From JAKPQE01 sp041397845 (lineage in GTDB: Bacteria > Pseudomonadota > Alphaproteobacteria > Rhizobiales > JAKPQE01), in contig JAWKVW010000003.1 of the NCBI GenBank assembly GCA_041397845.1, positions 62,001 through 126,000 of the forward strand: DNA of 64,000 nucleotides, written 5' to 3'. The notes under the pieces were generated by a model, which was not told the DNA's origin, did no database searches, and saw only the letters and a list, made by a program, of their open reading frames with translations. Made by a program: the position numbers and the translations under genes. Positions 9,086-17,064 of the stretch are shown here, one piece after another. The number at the start of each line of letters is the position of its first letter. Within the stretch, counting starts at the first letter, position 1.

Positions 9086-9711
9086 ACGAGGTGTTCGAGA
9101 AGGAAGGCGAGGGGGCGGCGCCCCGGCCGGCAATGCATCCGGGCCTCAAGTTCGCGCTCGAGATCGGGCCGCTCGTGCTGTTCTTCATCGCCAACGCCAA
9201 GGCCGGGATCTTCTGGGCGACGGGCGCGTTCATGGCGGCAACGCTCGTCGCGCTCGCCGTCTCGTGGATGCTGACGCGGCACCTGCCGCTGATGCCGGTC
9301 GTCTCGGCGGTCATCGTCACCGTATTCGGCGGGCTGACGCTCTGGCTGCACGACGAGACCTTCATCAAGGTGAAGCCAACGATCATCTACACGCTGTTCG
9401 GGGGAACGCTGCTCGGCGGCCTCTTCTTCGGCCGCTCGCTGCTCGGGTATGTGTTCGATTCCGTCTTCCGCCTGACGCCGGAAGGCTGGCGCCGGCTGAC
9501 GCTGCGCTGGGGCCTGTTCTTCCTTGCGATGGCGGTCGTCAACGAGTTCGTCTGGCGGACCTTCTCGACCGACGTCTGGGTGAACTTCAAGGTCTTCGGC
9601 TTCCTGCCGCTGACGTTCGTCTTCGCCATGGCGCAGATGCGGCTGCTGCAGCGCTATGAGGACAAGCCCGCCGAGGGCGATGCCGGCGGCGACACCAGCG
9701 GCGCGGCGTAG
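9082..9711 (+). CDS. yciB: Inner-membrane-spanning protein YciB (septation protein A / IspZ family)
   Basis: A 209-residue polytopic inner-membrane protein with about five hydrophobic segments and the family signatures LKFALEIGPLVLFFIAN, FIKVKPTIIYTLFG and WRRLTLRWGLFFLAMAVVNE. In E. coli YciB contributes to envelope integrity at division; the exact molecular role is unsettled. The start overlaps the ftsY stop by 4 nt, consistent with an alphaproteobacterial ftsY-ispZ pairing. The tail after residue 190 is hydrophilic and Gly/Asp-rich. Confidence 0.93.
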   Translation: MNEVFEKEGEGAAPRPAMHPGLKFALEIGPLVLFFIANAKAGIFWATGAFMAATLVALAVSWMLTRHLPLMPVVSAVIVTVFGGLTLWLHDETFIKVKPTIIYTLFGGTLLGGLFFGRSLLGYVFDSVFRLTPEGWRRLTLRWGLFFLAMAVVNEFVWRTFSTDVWVNFKVFGFLPLTFVFAMAQMRLLQRYEDKPAEGDAGGDTSGAA

Positions 9712-9858
9712 GCTCGTCCGGCCTGCCAGCGGCCTGGCTACAAGCGGACGGTGGCAATTCCAGGCCCTTGTTTCAGCGTCTCTTTGGCGCGGCCGATTGT
9801 TTCCTTTGGCTGGCCGATGCACTAGCCTTGGCGGATCGAGGCGCCGGGGGAGCCGCTG

Positions 9859-10866
9859 ATGGGTGGGTTCAACAAGATCGCGGTCATCGGGGGCGGCTCC
9901 TGGGGAACGGCGCTGGCGACGGTTGCCGCGCGGGCCGGCCGGGATACGGTGCTGTGGGCGCGGCGCGACGACGTCGTGCGGGCCATCAACGAGCGGCACG
10001 AGAACGAGCGGGCGTTGCCGGGCATCGCGCTTGACGAGGGCGTGCGGGCGACGGCCGACATCGGCGTTGTCGCCGAAGCGGATGCCATCCTGCTCGTCAC
10101 GCCGGCGCAGACGACCCGCGAGGTGACCGAGGGACTTGCGGCGCTGGTGCGGCCGGGAACGCCGGTCGTGCTCTGCGCCAAGGGGATCGAGCGCGAGACC
10201 GGCAAGCTCCTTTCAGAGATCATCGCCGAGACGCTGCCGATGGCGGTGCCGGCGGTGCTTTCCGGGCCTTCCTTTGCGACCGACGTCGCCCGCAACCTGC
10301 CGACGGCGGTGACGGTCGCGGCGGGAGACCTGACACTGGCGCGGGCGCTGTCGGTGGCGCTCAGCCATGCCATGTTCCGGCCCTATGCCTCGAGCGACAT
10401 TGTCGGCGTGCAGGTCGGCGGGGCGCTGAAGAACGTGCTGGCCATCGGCTGCGGCATCGTTGCCGGGCGGGGCCTCGGGGCGAGCGCGCAGGCGGCGCTG
10501 ACGGCGCGCGGCTTTACCGAGCTCAGCCGGCTGGCGCAAACCTATGGCGTCCATGCGGAGACGCTGACCGGGCTTTCCTGCCTCGGCGATCTGGTGCTCA
10601 CCTGTTCGACGCCGCAGTCTCGCAATTTCTCCTTCGGCATCGCGCTCGGTCGCGGGGCGTCGGTTGCCGAGCTCCTTGCCGAGGGGCGGGCGCTCGCCGA
10701 GGGCGCCAAGACAGCATCGGTGGCGGTGCGGATCGCAAAGGAGCGGTCCATCGAAATTCCGATCTCGATGGCGGTCGAGGCGGTGATAGAAGGGCGGATC
10801 ACGGTTGACGAAGCGGTTGCGGGCCTGATGAGCCGGCCGCTGAAAAGCGAGGGCGAGGCGAGCTGA
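9859..10866 (+). CDS. gpsA: NAD(P)-dependent glycerol-3-phosphate dehydrogenase
   Basis: A 335-residue enzyme reducing dihydroxyacetone phosphate to sn-glycerol-3-phosphate for phospholipid synthesis. The Rossmann motif is IGGGSWGTALA (residues 8-18). LLVTPAQTTREV, SGPSFATDVA and the catalytic Lys in VGGALKNVLAIGCGI (about residue 193) are all present, as is GLSCLGDLVLTCSTPQSRN. A GGGGGAG ribosome-binding site precedes the ATG. The YciI-like gene follows after 27 nt and is probably co-transcribed, as commonly seen in this order. Confidence 0.96.
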   Translation: MGGFNKIAVIGGGSWGTALATVAARAGRDTVLWARRDDVVRAINERHENERALPGIALDEGVRATADIGVVAEADAILLVTPAQTTREVTEGLAALVRPGTPVVLCAKGIERETGKLLSEIIAETLPMAVPAVLSGPSFATDVARNLPTAVTVAAGDLTLARALSVALSHAMFRPYASSDIVGVQVGGALKNVLAIGCGIVAGRGLGASAQAALTARGFTELSRLAQTYGVHAETLTGLSCLGDLVLTCSTPQSRNFSFGIALGRGASVAELLAEGRALAEGAKTASVAVRIAKERSIEIPISMAVEAVIEGRITVDEAVAGLMSRPLKSEGEAS

Positions 10867-10893
10867 GCCCGCTCCGGCACGGGAGGTTTCCAG

Positions 10894-11184
10894 ATGCAGT
10901 TCATCGCCATCTGCCGCGACAAGGACGGCGCCGTCGAGATCCGGCTTGCCAATCGGGCGGCCCATCTCGAATGGGTCGGGGCCAATCGCGACACGATCAT
11001 CGCCGGCGGGCCGTTTCTCTCCGACGACGGGCAGACGATGCTTGGCTCGCTGCTGATGGCGGAGGCGGCGGACAAGGCGGCGCTGGAAGCCTTCCTTGCC
11101 AACGACCCCTATGCCAGGGCCGGCCTTTTCGCTTCGGTCGAGATCCGGCCGTGGAAATGGGTGATCGGCGCACCGAAAAACTGA
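10894..11184 (+). CDS. YciI-like family protein
   Basis: A 96-residue protein of the YCII superfamily with the ferredoxin-like alpha/beta pattern. It begins MQFIAICRDKDGAVEIR, has the conserved HLEWVGANRDTIIAGGPFLSDDG segment (split here across residues 28-50) and ends ASVEIRPWKWVIG. The conserved His at about residue 28 is the supposed acid/base residue in family members, but most have no known substrate. A GGGAGG ribosome-binding site sits 8 nt ahead of the ATG. It is downstream of gpsA and likely in its operon. Confidence 0.88.
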   Translation: MQFIAICRDKDGAVEIRLANRAAHLEWVGANRDTIIAGGPFLSDDGQTMLGSLLMAEAADKAALEAFLANDPYARAGLFASVEIRPWKWVIGAPKN

Positions 11185-11290
11185 ACCGCGGAGCGGGTTT
11201 CGGCGGTTTCCTCACGGTTCGTTAATGCTGTTTTCGTAGACTGGTCGATGACGAAGCCTGGTCTTCGGAACCAGCATATCGAGCACGGCC

Positions 11291-11734
11291 ATGGTTGCCC
11301 TTTCCTCCGTGACGAGTTCTTCCACGTCCTTCGCGTCGGCGTCGGGCGGCAGTCAGTCGTCGGATGCCGCCAGCGAGATCCAGCGCCTCAAGGCCGAGAT
11401 CCAGGCGGCCAAGGTCGAGAAGCAGTGCGCGACCTGCGAGGACGACGAGGACGAGGCCGACCAGAAGATCAAGGAGCTGGAATCGCAGCTCCGCCAGCTT
11501 CAGTCGCAGAACAGCAAGAATTCCGGCAAGTCGTCGGACAAGAGCGGCGACGAGGCGAGCAAGGTCGAGGAAGCAAAGGCGGCGGCGGAAGCCCGTGCGC
11601 CCGGCGCCGTCGAGGGGCGGAGCAATGCCGCGGCAGCCGAGGACGAGGGCCGGGCGGGCGAAAAAGCCGCCGACCGGGCCCAGCTCGACTGGCAGAGCGA
11701 GCTTCTTGGCCAGGTCGTCGACATCCTCGTCTGA
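11291..11734 (+). CDS. Hypothetical coiled-coil protein, FlxA-like
   Basis: A 147-residue soluble, hydrophilic protein of unknown function. The N-terminal 25 residues are Ser-rich. Residues about 28-75 form a heptad-patterned region (EIQRLKAEIQAAKVEKQ, then IKELESQLRQLQSQN) interrupted by an unusual CATCEDDEDEAD insertion. The second half is Ala/Glu/Ser-rich and low complexity. The Ser-rich head with EIQRLKAEIQ resembles FlxA-like proteins. The start at ATG 11291 lacks a strong ribosome-binding site, so the exact start is uncertain. It faces the convergent pyridoxal kinase gene 35 bp downstream. Confidence 0.75.
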   Translation: MVALSSVTSSSTSFASASGGSQSSDAASEIQRLKAEIQAAKVEKQCATCEDDEDEADQKIKELESQLRQLQSQNSKNSGKSSDKSGDEASKVEEAKAAAEARAPGAVEGRSNAAAAEDEGRAGEKAADRAQLDWQSELLGQVVDILV

Positions 11735-11769
11735 TTTTCTGGCAGGATTTCCCAGGTCATTTCGAGAAA

Positions 11770-12627
11770 CTAGCGCCGGCGCACCACGGCAAGGCGGCGA
11801 AGGGTCGTCATTGCCGTCGGTCGGTCGAGGACGATCTGCTCGGCGGCGAGCAGCAACTCGTCGGAGCCGGCTCTGGCGCTGCGGGCCACCATCTCGAAGG
11901 CGGCGGAGGTGGAGCGGGCAAGGGCGGTCTCGCCGCTCGCGCCGGCCAGACGGGCGGCAAGGAACAGGGCGGCGAGGAGGTCGCCGGGGCCATGCGGCGC
12001 GTTCGGCACCGCCTGATGCTCGGCGACGATCGGGGCGCCGTCGCCAACGAGCAGGGTCGCCATGGCGCCGCGCATCATCGCATGGGCGGACGAGACAAGG
12101 ACACGGGCCGGGCCGAGCGCCTTTGCGGCCTCGACGAGGGCGGTGTTGTCCGGGCAGTCGCGACCGGCAAGCCAGGAGAGCTCGAACCGGTTCGGCGTTG
12201 CGATATCGGCGACGGGGACGAGGCGATCGCGGATCGCGGCGGCCGTATCGGCCGAGACATAGAGGCCGCCGTCATCACCGACGACCGGATCGCAGCAGTA
12301 GATGGCGGCGGGATTGGCCGCCTTGACGGCGCCGACGAAGCGGGCGACCGCCTCGGCCTGTCCGGCTGCGCCGAGATAGCCGGACAGCACTGCGCCGACC
12401 TCGCCGAGCCAGGGGCTGGCGGCGAGATCATCAAGGATCGCGGCGAAATCGGCGGCTGCCGGTACGATGCGATGGGCCGGGCCATGGCCGGGATGGTATG
12501 GCAGCATGATCGTCGGCACTTGCCAGACCGGGAAGCCGAGCCGCTCGAGGGCAAAGCCGGCGGCGCGCAGGCCGACGCCGCCACGGGCAACGAGCGATGA
12601 AATGACAATGACGGCGGGACGGGACAT
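11770..12627 (-). CDS. pdxY: Pyridoxal kinase (PdxY type)
   Basis: A 285-residue ribokinase-family enzyme phosphorylating pyridoxal to PLP in the vitamin B6 salvage pathway. Seen are the N-terminal SSLVARGGVGLRAAGF segment, LSGYLGAAGQ near residue 80, CDPVVGDDGGLYVS near 113 and TPNRFELSWL near 145. The anion-hole/catalytic motif APHGPGDLLAALF near 210 corresponds to GTGD in the superfamily. The length and motif order fit PdxY/PdxK. It is transcribed alone, divergent from the CoA-ester lyase gene. Confidence 0.92.
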   Translation of the reverse strand: MSRPAVIVISSLVARGGVGLRAAGFALERLGFPVWQVPTIMLPYHPGHGPAHRIVPAAADFAAILDDLAASPWLGEVGAVLSGYLGAAGQAEAVARFVGAVKAANPAAIYCCDPVVGDDGGLYVSADTAAAIRDRLVPVADIATPNRFELSWLAGRDCPDNTALVEAAKALGPARVLVSSAHAMMRGAMATLLVGDGAPIVAEHQAVPNAPHGPGDLLAALFLAARLAGASGETALARSTSAAFEMVARSARAGSDELLLAAEQIVLDRPTAMTTLRRLAVVRRR

Positions 12628-12776
12628 CGGCGAAAAAGGTGAGGGCGTGGATCGGCTGGCCTGATCCTATCCAAGCTTCAGGGTCTTGCCGACCCTCTCT
12701 TTCCACCAAAGAAGACTGGATTTTCCGCGTCGGACAAATAGGGTTCGGCCGAGTTGAACATTTGGGGGAAACCGAG

Positions 12777-13661
12777 ATGACGTCCATCCGCCCGCGCCGC
12801 AGCGTGCTCTACATGCCCGGCTCCAACGCCCGCGCCCTCGAGAAGGCCCGCACCCTTGCCGCCGACGCGCTCATCCTCGATCTCGAGGATGCGGTGGCGC
12901 CGGACATGAAGGAGACGGCCCGCGTCCAGGTGGCGGCGGCCATCGCCGAGGGCGGCTACGGCCATCGCGAACTGGTGATCCGCATCAACGGCCTTTCGAC
13001 GCCCTGGGGCGAGGCCGATCTCGAGGCGGCGGCAAAGGCCGCGCCGGACGCGATCCTCGTGCCGAAGGTCTCGAGCGGCGAGGACGTTGCCGTCATCGGC
13101 CGCAAGCTGGCCGCGCTCGGCTGCCCGGAGGGCGTGAAGATCTGGGTGATGATGGAAACGCCGCTCGCCATGCTGAACGCCGGCGCCATCGCCTCGGCGG
13201 CGGCGAGCGAGGACGGCAAGCGCCTTGCCTGCTTCGTCATGGGCACCAATGATCTTGCCAAGGAGACGCGGGCCCGGCTCGTGCCCGGTCGTCTGCCGAT
13301 GGCCGGCTGGCTGTCGACCTCGGTCGCGGCGGCGCGGGCCTACGGGCTCGACATCATCGACGGCGTCTACAACGACTTCAACAATGCCGAGGGCTTTGCC
13401 GCCGAATGCGCCGAGGGCCGCGATTTCGGCATGGACGGCAAGACGCTGATCCATCCGAAGCAGGTCGAGCCGTGCAACGAGGCGTTCTCGCCGGCGGAAG
13501 CCGAGGTCGAGTGGGCCAAGAAGATCATTGCCGCTTTCGACCTGCCGGAAAACCAGGGCAAGGGCGCGATCACGGTCGAGGGCCGGATGGTCGAGCTGCT
13601 GCATGCCGAAATGGCCCGGCGCACCGTCGCCATCGCCGAGGCGATCGCCGCACGCGGCTAA
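12777..13661 (+). CDS. CoA-ester lyase of the HpcH/HpaI / citrate lyase beta family
   Basis: A 294-residue TIM-barrel lyase of the CitE-like family, which cleaves malyl-, methylmalyl- or citramalyl-CoA type thioesters. It begins TSIRPRRSVLYMPGSNARAL, has ADALILDLEDAVAP (metal-binding acidic residues, about 35-48), the Arg/Glu contexts VIRINGLSTPWGEAD and WVMMETPLAM, and DFGMDGKTLIHPKQVE near 225. It lacks a lyase operon (no citDF), so a stand-alone CoA-ester lyase is more likely than true citrate lyase; the exact substrate is not determined. The ATG at 12777 is chosen by homology of the start; a hairpin terminator follows. Confidence 0.88.
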   Translation: MTSIRPRRSVLYMPGSNARALEKARTLAADALILDLEDAVAPDMKETARVQVAAAIAEGGYGHRELVIRINGLSTPWGEADLEAAAKAAPDAILVPKVSSGEDVAVIGRKLAALGCPEGVKIWVMMETPLAMLNAGAIASAAASEDGKRLACFVMGTNDLAKETRARLVPGRLPMAGWLSTSVAAARAYGLDIIDGVYNDFNNAEGFAAECAEGRDFGMDGKTLIHPKQVEPCNEAFSPAEAEVEWAKKIIAAFDLPENQGKGAITVEGRMVELLHAEMARRTVAIAEAIAARG

Positions 13662-13918
13662 TTCGCCCCGGCCGCTGATGGCAGCGAAGGCTTGGCCCCG
13701 TCCGCACGTGCGGGCGGGGCTTTTCCGTCTTCGGCGCCAATGGCTGCCGGCGGGTCTGGAATAGCGGGTGTCGGGATATCGGCGGCAGGTGTGGCGGCGT
13801 CTTCCGCGGGCGGACGGCTTCCGGCCTTCCAGTGCGCGTCCGGACAATCGGCGGCAGCAACGCCTTCGGCAGCAAGAAGGCCGGCGAGAGCCAGGCCGGC
13901 GATCATCCAGCGCGTCAT
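13658..13918 (-). CDS. Small Pro/Ala-rich exported hypothetical protein
   Basis: A possible 86-residue protein with an N-terminal signal peptide (TRWMIAGLALAGLLAAEG then AAADCPDAHW, cleavage likely after AAA). The mature part is low complexity, rich in Pro, Ala and Asp, with no recognisable domain. The ATG at 13918 is chosen because it starts the signal peptide. Its 3' end overlaps the CoA-ester lyase stop codon by 4 bp (CTAA read on both strands), and the terminator of that gene lies within its coding region. It could instead be a non-coding stretch, hence the modest confidence. Confidence 0.5.
   Translation of the reverse strand: MTRWMIAGLALAGLLAAEGVAAADCPDAHWKAGSRPPAEDAATPAADIPTPAIPDPPAAIGAEDGKAPPARADGAKPSLPSAAGAN
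13695..13724 (+). terminator. Rho-independent terminator of the CoA-ester lyase gene
   Basis: The arms GCCCCGTCCGCAC (13695-13707) and GTGCGGGCGGGGC (13708-13720) pair over 13 positions with a single G-T wobble, so the hairpin folds at a tight CACGTG turn, followed by TTTT. It sits 34 nt after the lyase stop, inside the small antisense reading frame 13658-13918. Confidence 0.8.
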
Positions 13919-14052
13919 TGCCAATGGTCTCCCGTGCTGCTGAAGCGTCGCGCCGAGCATAGGCGGTTCGGCCGACGGCCTCAAATCGGCCTTCGCGCAT
14001 GGCGGGTGGCGCGCCTTTCGGTTTCTTAACCCGCCTGTGCTAGTCTTGCGGC

Positions 14053-14520
14053 ATGAAGGACCTCGAACGTCCGGGATCCGGAACGATGCGCTGGCTGCTG
14101 CTCCTGCTCATGCTGCTTCTGCCGTCCGGTCTTGCCGGTCCGGCGACGGCGGCCGATTGCGGCACGCCCTTCTATGCCGGCGACTGGGAACGGGACGGGG
14201 CGAAGCTGCGCGAATTCAATCGCCTGCAGATCACCTTCAAGTGCCGCACCGTGCCGCTGACGGGCGGCGGCGAGATGACCGAGATCGACTATCACGTCCG
14301 GGCCTATAACCGCTGCGCGCCGCGCGACTGCATCTGGGGCTATTCGCCGGCCCGGGTCGACGAGCGCGGACGGCTGGTGGCGAATTTCTCGACCTTCTAT
14401 TCGGAGCGGGTGGTGACGATCGAGCCGGGCGGCATCGGCCTGCGGGTCGTCGTCTTCACCGACTTTGGCGACCCCGCCGTCGAAGACAAGAAGGAAGAGT
14501 TCTTCCTGACGCGGGACTAA
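14053..14520 (+). CDS. Exported hypothetical protein
   Basis: A 155-residue protein with a hydrophobic signal peptide (RWLLLLLMLLLPSGLAG, cleavage near ATAADC) and a small beta-rich mature domain of about 120 residues with Cys at the positions DCGTPF, FKCRTV, RCAPRDC. The cysteines suggest periplasmic disulfides. No family is recognised. The second in-frame ATG at 14086 would give a more typical short n-region and is an alternative start. The TAA overlaps by 4 bp with the stop of the convergent macro-SEFIR gene, marking the left edge of the AT-rich insert. Confidence 0.78.
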   Translation: MKDLERPGSGTMRWLLLLLMLLLPSGLAGPATAADCGTPFYAGDWERDGAKLREFNRLQITFKCRTVPLTGGGEMTEIDYHVRAYNRCAPRDCIWGYSPARVDERGRLVANFSTFYSERVVTIEPGGIGLRVVVFTDFGDPAVEDKKEEFFLTRD

Positions 14521-15515
14521 TGAATATCTTTTGTGATGAAAACCGAAGGCACCTCCCCGATTGGGGGCGCTGCATCGATGTCATATATTTCGCGTAGCAG
14601 TGCGTTCTGCACGGATTCGATTTCGCTTTCTTGCCAATGTATACAATATTTTGTTCTTAGATAGACTGGAATTCCATCTTGAATATTATCTTCAATTATT
14701 ATTGCTATATATTTTCTGTTTTCAACAGGTTGTTGACTCATGTCTCCTTGAATAATCATTGTCTCCCACCCAACGCCACCGCTTCGTCTGTCGGCGCGTT
14801 CTTTATACATGGCGTCAGATATTATGATCACCCGGTCTGCTAGTTCCAGTTCGTTCGTCATCCATTGGGGTAAGTCCATCCCGTATCTTAGATGCCATTT
14901 ATCTAGCCTGGCATCGATTCCGTTTTGTCGGAGGAATTCCGCTATGCGAATTGCCTCGGCCTGAGATCGGGACGTGACGGAAGAATAACTAATAAAAACT
15001 CGCTTGTTCCTGTTAGGCTTTTTTGGAGATATATTTCCGTGAATTTTATTTGTGATTTCTTCGAATATACGCCTGTCTAATGCATGTAGGACAAGCGTAG
15101 CCGCCGGACTGGCGGTTTCAAGGAATCCTTCCGTGAGAGCAGCAGCCGAATCCTTATTCCGCAATCCACCTGCTCCTGAGCCTAGAAGCGGAGCAGATAT
15201 CGTTCTTATTCCCCATTGATCCTTTGTTAGATTTCCAATGGTCCGACCGATATGTTCGACGACTTCCATGGAGGATCGACTGCGGTGAACCGAGGCTGCG
15301 AAGGCAACATATTGGGCGATGTTCTCTGCCCCCTTGAATGGCATGAATAATACTTCGCCCGGTGATAGCTTTTCGTGTATGTTTTCAATTGAATAGTAAC
15401 TTAGTTTGCTTTGGACAAAAGGAGTAACAGTTCCATCTGTCGAGCAGGGCAATATGATCAAGTCGGTGGGGCCGTCGAATATGTCGCCCAATCTTAATTC
15501 TACAGTTCCTGGCAT
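14517..15515 (-). CDS. Macro domain-SEFIR (TIR-like) fusion protein, candidate anti-phage NAD-signalling protein
   Basis: A 332-residue two-domain protein with no signal peptide or membrane segment. Residues about 4-154 resemble a macro (ADP-ribose-binding) domain: LRLGDIFDGPTDLIILPC at the start and the glycine-rich phosphate loop SAPLLGSGAGGL near 107-118. Residues about 170-300 are a SEFIR domain, the TIR-like family shared with IL-17 receptors: KRVFISYSS, then DARLDKWHLRYGMDLPQWM, IIISDAMYKERADRR, and GGVGWETMIIQGD with a candidate functional Glu at about 251. Bacterial TIR and SEFIR proteins can act as NAD-consuming immune effectors, and macro domains sense NAD-derived messengers in type II Thoeris ThsA; the function here is inferred. 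The gene is visibly AT-rich with rare codons (AGA, ATA, TTA), unlike its neighbours, suggesting transfer. The ATG at 15515 is preferred over TTG 15527. Confidence 0.85.
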   Translation of the reverse strand: MPGTVELRLGDIFDGPTDLIILPCSTDGTVTPFVQSKLSYYSIENIHEKLSPGEVLFMPFKGAENIAQYVAFAASVHRSRSSMEVVEHIGRTIGNLTKDQWGIRTISAPLLGSGAGGLRNKDSAAALTEGFLETASPAATLVLHALDRRIFEEITNKIHGNISPKKPNRNKRVFISYSSVTSRSQAEAIRIAEFLRQNGIDARLDKWHLRYGMDLPQWMTNELELADRVIIISDAMYKERADRRSGGVGWETMIIQGDMSQQPVENRKYIAIIIEDNIQDGIPVYLRTKYCIHWQESEIESVQNALLREIYDIDAAPPIGEVPSVFITKDIH

Positions 15516-15550
15516 TTCGGTTCTCAATTTTAAAAAGCCAAGTTCCTTGA

Positions 15551-15579
15551 ATGGTAGATGATAGCAAGGATGTAGGCAA
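15551..15579 (-). promoter_or_regulatory. Weak candidate promoter of the macro-SEFIR gene
   Basis: On the minus strand TTGCCT (15579-15574) and TACCAT (15556-15551) are 17 nt apart, each matching the sigma-70 boxes at four of six positions, 36 nt before the ATG. It lies at the junction between xerC and the AT-rich gene, so the insert may carry its own promoter rather than depend on xerC read-through. Confidence 0.3.
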
Positions 15580-15599
15580 TCTCAGGTTGGGTGGCTCCC

Positions 15600-16546
15600 T
15601 CACGCGCGCGGATGGGCCTTTTCGTATGCGTCGAGCAGCCGGGCCGAATCGACGGCGGTATAGACCTGGGTCGTCGACAGGTCGGCGTGGCCGAGCAGTT
15701 CCTGAATGGTGCGCAGGTCGCCGCCCCGGGCGAGCAGGTGGGTGGCGAAAGAGTGGCGCAGGGCGTGCGGCGTTGCCGTCTCCGGCAGGTCGAGCGCGCC
15801 GCGAAGCCGCTCCATGGCAAGCTGGACGAGGCGCGGCGACAGGCGGCCGCCCTTGGCGCCATAAAACAGCGGGTCTTCGGGCGCGCCGCCATAGGGCAGG
15901 CGGCAAGATAGGCCTCGACCGCGCGGCGCGCGGCCGGCAGGACCGGAACCAGCCGGGTCTTGCCGCCCTTGCCGGTGATGCGCAGCGTATCGCGGTTGCC
16001 GGTCGGGGCATCGCCGCGATCGAGCGACAGTGCTTCGGATATGCGCAGGCCGCAGCCATAGAGCAGGGTGATGACGGCGGCATCGCGCAGGGCGATCCAG
16101 GTCTCGCTGCCTTCGCGGGCGTGGGCGTCGGCATCAGTCGCGGCGCGGGCCGATTTCACATCGAGCGGGCGGGGCAGGGACCGGGTCTGCTTCGGCGTGC
16201 GCACGGCACCGGCGCCAGCGGCGTTGACGAGCCCTTCGCGCTCGAGGAAGCGGAGCAGCGAGCGGATGCCGGCAAGACCGCGGGCAAGCGTGCGGGCGCC
16301 GGCACCGGTCAGGCGGCGGGCGGCCATGAAGGCGCGGAAGTCGGCGGCGCGCAGCTCGGCGATATCGGCGATTGCCGGCGGCGCGGCGAGATGGCCGGTG
16401 AGGAACATCAGGAACTGGCTGACGTCGCGGTCGTAGGCCTCGAGTGTCTTTGCCGACAAGCGGCGCTCGGCAACAAGATGACGGCGCCACGCGGCCAGCA
16501 TGGCGAGGAGGTCCGGCGCGGCAAAGACGAGGAAGGGCTGGTTCAT
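15600..16546 (-). pseudogene. xerC: Tyrosine recombinase XerC, frameshifted
   Basis: XerC with XerD resolves chromosome dimers at dif. The N-terminal core-binding domain and first catalytic residues read in one frame from the ATG at 16546 (catalytic Arg in GCGLRISEALSL; Lys in ITGKGGKTRLV). The remainder reads in another frame down to the TGA at 15600-15602: LPYGGAPEDPLFYGAKGGR, then HALRHSFATHLL, LLGHADLSTTQVYT with the catalytic Tyr. The frame changes near 15894-15906; one missing base explains it. All catalytic residues are present across the two frames. This is the housekeeping Xer protein, not an element integrase. Either a sequence error or a recent lesion. Confidence 0.9.
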
Positions 16547-16689
16547 CGGTGTTCGTGCCGCCGCTATTCAAAATATCGCGGCGGGCAGGTCCGTCTCCGT
16601 GCTGCGGCCGTCGCGGTTCGATATCGCGATGGTGACGGCAAAGCGTTGCCAGCCGGTAAGCGCGGAACGATCAGGCAGGGCGGACAACA

Positions 16690-16716
16690 AAAAGGCCGGC
16701 GCAAGGCCGGCCTTTT
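16690..16716 (-). terminator. Rho-independent terminator after rpmF
   Basis: The perfect 11-bp stem AAAAGGCCGGC (16690-16700) / GCCGGCCTTTT (16706-16716) has a 5-nt loop; on the minus strand it is followed by TTTTTGTTG. It ends the rplU-rpmA-rpmF direction 80 nt after rpmF and separates it from xerC. Confidence 0.85.
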
Positions 16717-16795
16717 CAAGCGTCTATACCGGAAAAGCCCGCCACGGCGCCGTGCGCCGGTTCCGGCCTTTCCGTCATGCGCCGAGGCGGAGTTC

Positions 16796-16981
16796 TCAGA
16801 ACTCGTTCTTCGGCTCGAGGATCTTCTTGCCCCGGTACATGCCCGACTTGAGGTCGATGTGGTGCGGACGGCGAAGCTCGCCCGACTCCTTGTCCTCGAT
16901 ATAGGTCGGGGCCTTGAGGGCATCCGCCGAGCGGCGGAAACCGCGCTTCATCGGCGACGTTTTTCTCTTGGGCACAGCCAT
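16796..16981 (-). CDS. rpmF: 50S ribosomal protein L32
   Basis: A 61-residue large-subunit protein with the alphaproteobacterial form: MAVPKRKTSPMKRGFRRSAD at the N-terminus, RRPHHIDLKSGMYRGKKIL at the C-terminus, and no zinc-ribbon cysteines. The ATG at 16981 fits the family start exactly. It is read in the same direction as rpmA, with 83 nt between the rpmA stop and the rpmF start, and a terminator follows. Confidence 0.97.
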   Translation of the reverse strand: MAVPKRKTSPMKRGFRRSADALKAPTYIEDKESGELRRPHHIDLKSGMYRGKKILEPKNEF

Positions 16982-17064
16982 CGTGCTAACTCCAATCTGT
17001 TGCCCGGCAGGCCGCGACGAGACGCGGGCGGGCGAAAAGCCTGTCGTTCGAAACCCCGCGCGCC

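Noticed and set aside
15600..16546. XerC as integrase of a mobile island containing the macro-SEFIR gene
   Set aside because: It matches the housekeeping XerC of alphaproteobacteria in sequence and size; no attachment repeats or other mobile genes are seen.
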